Of a stretch of DNA of 64,000 nucleotides, positions 57,501 to 64,000 are shown piece by piece. A program made the translations under genes and the position numbers. Origin of the DNA: Prochlorococcus marinus str. MIT 1214 (GTDB lineage Bacteria > Cyanobacteriota > Cyanobacteriia > PCC-6307 > Cyanobiaceae); contig NZ_CP114777.1 of NCBI RefSeq assembly GCF_027359355.1, forward strand, positions 1,612,001-1,676,000, in the 5' to 3' direction. Within the stretch, counting starts at the first letter, position 1, and every line of letters starts with the position of its first letter. The notes beneath the pieces are model-generated. The model saw only the letters and a program-made list of their open reading frames with translations. It was not told where the DNA came from and ran no database searches.

Positions 57501-58991
57501 ATGACCACTGCTTTGCAATCGCCTCCAAGGCGAAGTACTTCTCGTCTTCAAGACGCAAGTCTTTTGAACGGGCCAATGCTTCTTCTAAGAAGCATTAAAG
57601 GTTTTAGAAGAAGTCAATCTTGGGCATGGCTAGCATCTGTCCCATTGGCACTTTTAGGATTAGGTGTTTTCACTTTCTCTGCTAGAGCTGAGGTTGCACT
57701 TTCAGATTTAACTGGACCTCAAGCTGCTGCATTCTTGGCAGATAACCTTTGGTTATTTATAGCCACAATCCTCGTGATTTTTATGAACGCAGGATTTGCA
57801 ATGGTTGAAGCTGGTATGTGTCGCCAAAAAAATGCGGTGAACATATTAGCTAAAAACTTATTTGTTTTTGCTCTTGCCGTTACGGCCTATTGGGTAATTG
57901 GTTATTCCCTAATGTATGGCGGTTCAGTAATTGATGGATGGCTTTATTTCCAAGGCTTATTTGTTGATCCTGATCCTTCAGGTGCACTAGAGTGTGCAGC
58001 TGCTGGTGACACTGGTTGTCTTGTTCCAGCAGTTGATTTCCTTTTTCAGTCTGCTTTTGCTGGTACTGCAGCAACTATCGTTTCTGGACTCGTAGCTGAA
58101 AGAGTCAAGTTTGGTGAGTTTGTCGTTTTCTCTGTTGTTTTAACTGCTTTCATCTACCCAATTGCTGGAAGCTGGCAGTGGAATGGAGGATGGCTTGCTG
58201 AACTTGGTTTTATTGATTTTGCAGGTTCATCTATCGTTCACTCTGTTGGAGGATGGGCAGGTCTTGTTGGAGCTATGCTTCTTGGCCCACGTATTGGCAA
58301 ATTTGTAGATGGCAAAGCTCAAGCTATGCCTGGTCACAATATGGCTATTGCAACTTTAGGAGCCCTAATTCTTTGGATTGGTTGGTATGGATTTAATCCT
58401 GGCTCCGAATTAGCAATGGATCAATATGTTGCTTATGTAGCGGTAACAACAACTTTGGCAGCAGCTGGTGGAGCAATCGCAGCTACAGTTCTATCTACTA
58501 TTACTTCTGGGAAGCCTGATCTGACAATGATCATCAACGGTATTCTTGCTGGATTAGTAAGTATCACTGCTGGTTGTGGCAATATGACTTTTGCTGGATC
58601 TTGGCTCGCTGGCGCAGTGGGTGGATTAATCGTTGTAGTTGCAGTAGCTGCTTTAGATTCTGCAGGTATTGATGATCCAGTTGGTGCCTTCTCAGTTCAC
58701 GGTGTTTGTGGGGTTTGGGGCACTGTTGTTATTGGCCTTTGGGGCGTTGATGGCATGGACCCAGGTGCTGTAGGAATCGGTCTCCTGAATGGAGGAGGAA
58801 TTAATCAATTCTTTATTCAAGCCTTAGGTGCAGCTGCTTATGGTATCTGGACTGTGGTTACATGCTGGATTGCTTGGCAAATTATTGGTGGCTTCTTCGG
58901 TGGCATCAGAGTTAGCGAAGCAGAAGAGACACAGGGTCTTGACATTGGAGAGCATGGAATGGAAGCTTATCCAGACTTTGCTTCTAGTTAG
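57501..58991 (+). CDS. amt: Ammonium transporter (Amt family)
   Basis: A 496-residue polytopic channel/transporter for ammonium. The N-terminus looks like a cleavable signal peptide (WAWLASVPLALLGLGVFTFSARA). The Amt core follows with FMNAGFAMVEAGMCRQKN, GSWQWNGGWL, the twin pore histidines in IVHSVGGWAG and FSVHGVCGVWGT, and a cytoplasmic tail ending in EETQGLDIGEHGMEAYP, in which the EHG motif mediates PII contact in relatives. A strong terminator follows. Confidence 0.96.
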   Translation: MTTALQSPPRRSTSRLQDASLLNGPMLLLRSIKGFRRSQSWAWLASVPLALLGLGVFTFSARAEVALSDLTGPQAAAFLADNLWLFIATILVIFMNAGFAMVEAGMCRQKNAVNILAKNLFVFALAVTAYWVIGYSLMYGGSVIDGWLYFQGLFVDPDPSGALECAAAGDTGCLVPAVDFLFQSAFAGTAATIVSGLVAERVKFGEFVVFSVVLTAFIYPIAGSWQWNGGWLAELGFIDFAGSSIVHSVGGWAGLVGAMLLGPRIGKFVDGKAQAMPGHNMAIATLGALILWIGWYGFNPGSELAMDQYVAYVAVTTTLAAAGGAIAATVLSTITSGKPDLTMIINGILAGLVSITAGCGNMTFAGSWLAGAVGGLIVVVAVAALDSAGIDDPVGAFSVHGVCGVWGTVVIGLWGVDGMDPGAVGIGLLNGGGINQFFIQALGAAAYGIWTVVTCWIAWQIIGGFFGGIRVSEAEETQGLDIGEHGMEAYPDFASS

Positions 58992-59022
58992 TTCACTTGT
59001 TTAATTCTCTAACATTAAACTC

Positions 59023-59053
59023 AAAAAAGCCCGGATCTATTCCGGGCTTTTTT
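59023..59053 (+). terminator. Intrinsic terminator of amt
   Basis: AAAAAAGCCCGGA pairs fully with TCCGGGCTTTTTT around a TCTAT loop, 31 bases after the stop codon. It is a strong Rho-independent signal. Confidence 0.95.
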
Positions 59054-59110
59054 AGTGTGGTTTAATAGTGATGTGAATCCTATCAATTTGTTTATAACTA
59101 TTTAATTGAA

Positions 59111-60313
59111 ATGGATACTCAAGCATTTAAGCAAACTCTTCATAAATCAGATAGATACAACAGGAGAGGATTTGGCTCTGCGAATAAACGAGCTCAGGCC
59201 TTAGCAGAGGCTTATCAAAGTGGATTGATTGGATCAATTAGAGATAACGGAAATGAATTGAAGCATGGTCGACTCAAAGTTAAAATTGCAGAGGCTTTTG
59301 GTTTTTGTTGGGGAGTAGAAAGGGCTGTAGCAATGGCTTATGAGACTAGAAAGCATTATCCGAATGAAAAGATATGGATTACTAATGAAATTATTCATAA
59401 TCCTTCAGTCAACGATCAGCTTAGGAAAATGGATGTCCTTTTTATTACTGAGGAGAAAGGAATCAAAGATTTTTCAGGTGTAAAAGATGGAGATGTTGTA
59501 ATCCTTCCTGCATTTGGTGCAACTGTGCAAGATATGAAAATGCTTCATGATAGAGGCTGTCATATTATTGACACCACTTGTCCATGGGTTTCAAAAGTTT
59601 GGCATACAGTTGAAAAGCATAAAAAACATACATTTACTTCCATAATTCATGGGAAATACAAACATGAAGAAACACTTGCTACTAGCTCATTTGCAGGAAC
59701 TTATCTAGTTGTATTTGACTTAGATGAAGCCAATTATGTAGCTGAATATATTCTTGGTAATGGAAATAGAGAGGAATTCTTAAAGCGTTTTGCTAAAGCA
59801 TCTTCTACTGGGTTTGATCCAGATAAAGATTTGAAAAGAATTGGGGTCGCAAATCAGACAACCATGCTTAAAAGTGAAACAGAAGAGATAGGTAAATTAT
59901 TCGAAAAAACGATGTTAAAACAATACGGTCCAGCTGATTTAAATGAACACTTTCTAGCTTTCAATACTATTTGTGATGCCACTGAAGAAAGACAAGGAGC
60001 AATGTTTTCTCTAGTTGATGAACCCCTTGATCTAATGGTTGTTATTGGTGGTTATAACTCGTCAAACACTACCCATCTTCAAGAAATTGCTGTTAGCAGG
60101 GGTATTCGCTCTTTTCATATTGATACTCCAGAGAGAATTGGAGAAGAGACTAATACTATTACTCATATGCCACTTGAAGGAGAATTGATTACTGAAAGGG
60201 AATTTCTTCCAACTGGCAATATTAAAGTTGGTATTACCTCCGGCGCCTCTACTCCAGATCGAGTGGTTGAGCATGTTATCCATAAGCTTATGAAAATAAG
60301 TGAAAAAAATTAA
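59111..60313 (+). CDS. ispH: 4-hydroxy-3-methylbut-2-enyl diphosphate reductase
   Basis: Last step of the MEP isoprenoid pathway, giving IPP and DMAPP for carotenoids, chlorophyll and quinones. The 400 residues are the longer plant/cyanobacterial form. The three cluster cysteines are in [29 protein letters not shown] and [15 protein letters not shown]. The N-terminal 60 residues ([21 protein letters not shown]) are specific to this group. It starts with ATG after the amt terminator. Also called lytB. Confidence 0.97.
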   Translation: MDTQAFKQTLHKSDRYNRRGFGSANKRAQALAEAYQSGLIGSIRDNGNELKHGRLKVKIAEAFGFCWGVERAVAMAYETRKHYPNEKIWITNEIIHNPSVNDQLRKMDVLFITEEKGIKDFSGVKDGDVVILPAFGATVQDMKMLHDRGCHIIDTTCPWVSKVWHTVEKHKKHTFTSIIHGKYKHEETLATSSFAGTYLVVFDLDEANYVAEYILGNGNREEFLKRFAKASSTGFDPDKDLKRIGVANQTTMLKSETEEIGKLFEKTMLKQYGPADLNEHFLAFNTICDATEERQGAMFSLVDEPLDLMVVIGGYNSSNTTHLQEIAVSRGIRSFHIDTPERIGEETNTITHMPLEGELITEREFLPTGNIKVGITSGASTPDRVVEHVIHKLMKISEKN

Positions 60314-60375
60314 TTAGGATAAATCACAATTTTGACCAAATTTCTCGTAGGATAGATTATCAATATTTGTTGAAG

Positions 60376-60909
60376 ATGGCTCAACCTACAAGTTCTAATA
60401 TTAAAGATTCTGACTCACAAAAGGTTGAAGTCGTTGTACAGAGCCCTGAAGGGGAAGTGAATATTTTTGGAGAACTTTCAATATTAGTTCTTAGAGTTAG
60501 TTTTAGTTTGTTGATGGTTCATCACGGCTTGGAGAAATTAAATGATCCAGGAGGATTTGCTGAATTTGTTGTGGGTAAATACTTCAGTTTTCTTCCTGGT
60601 GATCCTGTGATTTGGACATATATGGCCGCTGTAACTCAAATAGTTTGTCCAATTGGTTTGGCTACTGGGGTTTTGGCAAGATTATCCTCATTGGGCTTGT
60701 TATCAACTATGGTATTTGCCTTATATTTCCACTTTATAGACACTGGTTTAGAAGGATTCCCTTTCGCGGTAGTAGAAAATCACAATTATATATTTGAATT
60801 GTCAGCAATCTATGCAGCAATATCATTTTATTTTTTATGCGCTGGTCCTGGAAGGCTTTCACTCTTTAGGAAATCAAATAAAATAACTTATTACCCTAAA
60901 GGTACATAA
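60376..60909 (+). CDS. DoxX-family membrane protein
   Basis: After about 35 polar residues there are four hydrophobic helices, beginning with LSILVLRVSFSLLMVHHGLEKLNDPGGFAEFVV, a DoxX/SURF4-type start. DoxX-like proteins are linked loosely to redox or quinone processes; the function here is unknown. I use the ATG at 60376, since the TTG at 60367 would only add LLK. It ends 56 bases before the end of purH on the other strand. Confidence 0.8.
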   Translation: MAQPTSSNIKDSDSQKVEVVVQSPEGEVNIFGELSILVLRVSFSLLMVHHGLEKLNDPGGFAEFVVGKYFSFLPGDPVIWTYMAAVTQIVCPIGLATGVLARLSSLGLLSTMVFALYFHFIDTGLEGFPFAVVENHNYIFELSAIYAAISFYFLCAGPGRLSLFRKSNKITYYPKGT

Positions 60910-60965
60910 ATTAAGATTAATTTTTCAGCTTAGATAACAAAATTAAAAATTAATCATAATTAATA

Positions 60966-62522
60966 TTAATGTAAAAAATGTCTTTTCCCAGTGAGGACCA
61001 TTTTTATTCCTAATTCATTGCATGCGTTAATAGAATCTGTATCTCTGATACTTCCCCCTGGCTGAATAATTGAACTAATACCGTAATCAGCGGCCATTTT
61101 TACAGTATCGTCGAATGGGAAAAAACCATCACTAGCCAAAACTGCACCTTTTGCTTTATTGCCAGCAGCTTCTAATGCAAGTTTTGCTGAACCTACTCTA
61201 TTCATTTGACCAGCTCCAATTCCTAGACTCTGCAGATTAGATGCTACCGCTATTGCGTTTGATCGTATATGTTTGACAATTTTCCACGCAAAAGATAAGT
61301 CATTTATTTCTTCTTCTGTTGGTATTAGTTTAGTAACATTTTCCCATTCTGTTTGATCAACATTTGGTTCATCTAAATCTTGAACTAATAAACCACCAAG
61401 TATGCTTCTGATGTGATTTTTATCTGCTTTTTGAATAGACTCAGCTTTTAACTCTAGTAGTCTTAGATTTTTCTTTTTTGAAAGTATTTCTTTTGCATTA
61501 TTATCAAAATATGGAGCAATAACACATTCAATAAATATATTTTCAAGTTCTTTAGCTGCAGCTTCATCAACAGGGCAATTGATAGCAATAATCCCCCCAA
61601 AAGCACTTACTCTATCCCCATCTAATGCTCTTTTAAGAGCTAAGTATGGAGATTCTCCAATTGCGACTCCACAAGGATTTGTATGTTTAATAACTACCAC
61701 TGCTTTTTGATATGAAGGGCTACTAATAGTATTTTCATATCCAAATTCACGAAGAGTAGATAAAGCAGCCTCCAGATCGAGAAGATTATTTGTACTCAAT
61801 TCTTTCCCTTGTAATTGATTAGCTCCACTCCATCCTTTCCCAGGCTCTCCATACCATGAGGCCTTTTGATGAGGATTTTCTCCATATCTAAGTTCTTGTT
61901 TCAATGGCAAGCTTTGCAACCAATAAGCCTTTTTTTTGGTATTTTTGTTGGCAATCCATTTACTTATTGTTTGGTCATAGATGGCAGTATGCTCAAAAGC
62001 TTTTTGAGAATAGTTTCTTCTTAATTCAGTAGTGATCTTTTTTGATTTATAGGCATCAATTAAGTTTGAGTATTGACTTGGATCAGTCACTACAAGAACA
62101 TCTTGATGATTTTTTGCTGCTGCTCGGATCATTGTTGGTCCGCCAATATCAATATTTTCGATAGCTTCTTCCCAAGACACATTCTCTTTTGAAATTGTTT
62201 TTTCAAATGGATATAAGTTAACAACTACCAAGTCTATTGGATTGATATTTTGTTTATCTAAATCATCTAGATGAGATTGTTTATCTCGTCTAGCTAATAT
62301 TCCTCCATGGATTTTAGGATTTAGTGTTTTCACTCTTCCTTCAAGAATTTCTGGAAATCCTGTGTAATCTGCGACTCGTGTAACAGGAAGATTTTCACTC
62401 TCAATTAACTTTGCAGTCCCTCCACTGGAAATGATTGTGAAGCCCAATTCATTAACTAAGGCTTTAGCTAGAGGAATTAAGCCAGTTTTGTCAGAGACAC
62501 TTAGCAGAGCTATGGGTGACAT
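60966..62522 (-). CDS. purH: Bifunctional AICAR transformylase/IMP cyclohydrolase
   Basis: Last two steps of purine synthesis. The N-terminal MGS-like cyclohydrolase domain begins at [18 protein letters not shown] and includes [17 protein letters not shown]; the C-terminal transformylase starts near residue 200 ([14 protein letters not shown]) and has [23 protein letters not shown] and DGFFPFDD. The length of 518 residues is normal. It is divergent from the esterase gene. Confidence 0.97.
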   Translation of the reverse strand: MSPIALLSVSDKTGLIPLAKALVNELGFTIISSGGTAKLIESENLPVTRVADYTGFPEILEGRVKTLNPKIHGGILARRDKQSHLDDLDKQNINPIDLVVVNLYPFEKTISKENVSWEEAIENIDIGGPTMIRAAAKNHQDVLVVTDPSQYSNLIDAYKSKKITTELRRNYSQKAFEHTAIYDQTISKWIANKNTKKKAYWLQSLPLKQELRYGENPHQKASWYGEPGKGWSGANQLQGKELSTNNLLDLEAALSTLREFGYENTISSPSYQKAVVVIKHTNPCGVAIGESPYLALKRALDGDRVSAFGGIIAINCPVDEAAAKELENIFIECVIAPYFDNNAKEILSKKKNLRLLELKAESIQKADKNHIRSILGGLLVQDLDEPNVDQTEWENVTKLIPTEEEINDLSFAWKIVKHIRSNAIAVASNLQSLGIGAGQMNRVGSAKLALEAAGNKAKGAVLASDGFFPFDDTVKMAADYGISSIIQPGGSIRDTDSINACNELGIKMVLTGKRHFLH

Positions 62523-62584
62523 TTATTGTTTGAAATCGATTGTTCTCGATAACCTACGCATCAAAGAGGCATATTGCATTCAAC

Positions 62585-63190
62585 ATGACTGAACAAGTCT
62601 TATTAAATTCTGAATCCGCAACAAATAGATTGGTTTTACTCCATGGTTGGGGGGCTGATGCAAATGATCTACTACCTGTTGGGAAATTATTAACTGAGGG
62701 GTTAAAAGATCGTTTTGAAATAGTTTCTTTCTCCGCTCCTCAGCCTCATCCAAGCGGATCAGGTAGGCAATGGTATCCGTTGTACCCACATGAATGGGAA
62801 CAGGTTCCAAAAGCAGTATTAGATCTTGAAAAGCGTTTAAATAATTTTTGCTTTAATAACATACCCTTGAATAAAACATTGCTATTAGGTTTTTCTCAAG
62901 GCGGTGCAATGGCCTTAGAGCTTGCAACAAGAAATAAATTTAAGGCAGTTTTTGCATTTAGCTCTTATCCACATCCAGAGTGGAAACCTTTAAAAGGTAT
63001 GTCACCTGTTTTTCTTTGCCATGGAAATATAGATCAAGTAGTCCCTAAAGAGGCTTCTGAGAGAAGCTTTGATAAGTTGGTAAAAAATGGAGTTAAATCA
63101 GAATTATATTTTTTTGAGGGAGGCCATGAAATAACAAATGATCTAATTGACCATTGCCGTGGAAAAATTAAACAACAATTTCTTAGTTAA
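62585..63190 (+). CDS. Carboxylesterase/phospholipase-type alpha/beta hydrolase
   Basis: A compact serine hydrolase of about 201 residues. The oxyanion region is in LLHGWGADANDLLPV, the nucleophile serine in LLLGFSQGGAMALELA, the acid in CHGNIDQVVP and the histidine in FEGGHEI. It belongs to the YpfH/carboxylesterase 2 group; the substrate is unknown. The frame begins at 62540, but the ATG at 62585 starts the conserved part. It overlaps the DUF3155 gene by four bases at its 3' end. Confidence 0.85.
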   Translation: MTEQVLLNSESATNRLVLLHGWGADANDLLPVGKLLTEGLKDRFEIVSFSAPQPHPSGSGRQWYPLYPHEWEQVPKAVLDLEKRLNNFCFNNIPLNKTLLLGFSQGGAMALELATRNKFKAVFAFSSYPHPEWKPLKGMSPVFLCHGNIDQVVPKEASERSFDKLVKNGVKSELYFFEGGHEITNDLIDHCRGKIKQQFLS

Positions 63191-63555
63191 ACAAAAGCGT
63201 ATTCATACTCTTCGATTTCTTCCCAATCATCTGCAGTAAGTTCTAAACCAGCAAAAATTTTGTCTTCACCAAGAAATTCAACAATTACTCTCAGGGAAGG
63301 AAAAAGAAAGTGATTCTCCTCAGCGTACTGAGCACTAAACAAACCTTTCTCTCCCCAGAAGAAGCGATCAGTAGTGTGTTCATTACGTCGCACATTTAGT
63401 ATCGCTGGCGCGTATAGTCCCTCTTCAGCGATGAAGCGTCTTGCCGCCGTTACAGGCTTATGTTGACCTGTTCCTAAATGAAAAATAGGGACATGAGACA
63501 TTACTCGCTGACCTGCAAGTCTGCGTCTGCTAATTCTTTTACGCTTCTTAGACAT
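63187..63555 (-). CDS. DUF3155-like protein
   Basis: A 122-residue protein with a very basic start (KKRKRISRRRLAGQRVMSHVPIF) and an acidic end (DDWEEIEEYEYAFV), which gives it opposite charges at the two ends. It looks like the cyanobacterial DUF3155 family, whose role I do not know. The basic start could bind nucleic acid; this is inference. Confidence 0.75.
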   Translation of the reverse strand: MSKKRKRISRRRLAGQRVMSHVPIFHLGTGQHKPVTAARRFIAEEGLYAPAILNVRRNEHTTDRFFWGEKGLFSAQYAEENHFLFPSLRVIVEFLGEDKIFAGLELTADDWEEIEEYEYAFV

Positions 63556-63867
63556 GAAAAAAAATACCTTTATTGGGGGTGAGTGAAATAGGGACTTTCA
63601 TTTTTAGCTCTTGCTGAAGCTAAAGTTTTTTTAGAAAAATTAGATTTGAAATTGAGATGGAAAGTTATTCTCAAATAATTTAAAGTGGTCTACGGAGGTT
63701 TCCCATCAATCTTTTCCGCAGACTCAAAGTCACTCAAAGTGCTCACTTTTTAATTGAATTTGAGATAACCTCCTGTTAGGGATCTAAAATCTTTATTTAC
63801 ATCTTAATACTTTTTTCAAATTTTTCAAGTTTTTGAATACTTCTTTCTCCTTGTCTAAGATTGCATA
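63556..63867. other. 312-base intergenic region with inverted repeats
   Basis: No gene is visible. On the plus strand TTTAGCT/AGCTAAA (63603-63624) followed by G and seven T residues resembles an intrinsic terminator. GTCT-CGGA/TCCG-AGAC (63688-63723) makes an eight-pair stem with one mismatch. A small tandem repeat ACTCAAAGT(C/G) lies at 63722-63741. The region could hold an sRNA or the leader of the next gene. Confidence 0.5.
63603..63632 (+). terminator. Possible plus-strand intrinsic terminator
   Basis: A seven-pair stem TTTAGCT/AGCTAAA with an eight-base loop and a T7 tract. The only upstream plus-strand gene is the esterase, 420 bases away, so its transcript would run antisense through the DUF3155 gene. 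The stem is AT-rich, so confidence is limited. Confidence 0.35.
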
Positions 63868-64000
63868 ATGACCTCAATGCAGTATTCAGAACGATTTTTG
63901 AATTTTGTTCAACAACAGTTGATGAGCTTTCAAGCTGATCAACAATTGGAGCATGTTGTTGTTTATGTAGCTAGATCTGGAGATAGTGGTTCGCCCACTT
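63868..64000 (+). CDS. Partial gene at the window edge, unidentified
   Basis: An open frame from ATG at 63868 (second ATG at 63877) runs without a stop to the end of the window. It begins MTSMQYSERFLNFVQQQLMS and continues with a helical, Gln-rich start and then a beta strand (EHVVVYVARSG). This could be the N-terminus of a signalling protein such as a sensor kinase, but 44 residues are not enough to decide. Confidence 0.65.
   Translation, partial: MTSMQYSERFLNFVQQQLMSFQADQQLEHVVVYVARSGDSGSPT

Overview
The window looks like a contiguous piece of a Prochlorococcus chromosome, probably from a low-light clade close to the NATL strains. This rests on the low GC content, very tight gene packing, a 360-residue D1 protein of the Prochlorococcus type, and a set of cyanobacterial marker genes (psbA, psbO, psbH, psbI, ntcA, crtR, CP12, sbtA/sbtB, bicA, Ycf20- and Ycf66-like genes). 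The strain assignment is inference. I see no insertion sequence, prophage, integrase or CRISPR array, so this is core genome rather than an island.

Layout. 1-2430: the L10 leader end of the ribosomal protein cluster, then rplA, rplK, nusG and secE, all on the minus strand. 2503-9987: a ClpB-type disaggregase, enolase, a UbiB-family kinase-like protein with a small partner, and a disulfide oxidoreductase that has kept CATC but lost the NADPH motifs. 10010-13010: a minus-strand inorganic carbon block (sbtB, sbtA, bicA-like). 13154-19371: a DnaJ-like protein, hemB, a glyoxalase-fold protein, mutS2, obg and a small unknown gene. 19441-22434: CP12, a DUF2301 membrane protein, a glutathionyl-hydroquinone-reductase-like protein and an aspartoacylase-like protein. 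22759-29778: psbA, aroC, an Eda-like aldolase, ftsH, ATP sulfurylase and psbO, which puts D1, a membrane protease of the family that degrades damaged D1, and the oxygen-evolving-complex stabiliser within 7 kb.

29996-40997: coaBC, a Ycf20-like gene, pyrB, a methylpurine glycosylase with a start-codon problem, gatC, crtR, tRNA-Leu, a Ycf66-like gene, ileS, a DUF3177 protein, trmB and txlA. 40994-43867: a tight minus-strand trio (BtuR-like, dcd, thyX) divergent from ntcA. 43923-49252: a DUF3084 membrane protein coupled to a YqgF-like RNase H-fold protein, a DUF3146 protein, pth, tatA, psbH, psbI and an OstA/LptD-like protein. 49255-57239: leuD, leuC, cinA, glyA, tRNA-Arg, small conserved genes, murJ and sfsA. 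57501-63555: an ammonium transporter behind a good NtcA box, ispH, a DoxX-like protein, purH, an esterase and a DUF3155 protein. At 63868 an unidentified gene runs off the end.

Most genes are housekeeping. The points most worth a second look are the probable diflavin-type disulfide oxidoreductase, the BtuR-family protein without its P-loop, the missing psbN beside psbH, the DUF3084/YqgF-like pair, the glycosylase whose family homology starts upstream of any start codon, a short CP12 and a short SbtB, and candidate RNA structures ahead of rplJ, rplA, psbO and psbA. I did not find a defence system or a biosynthetic cluster.
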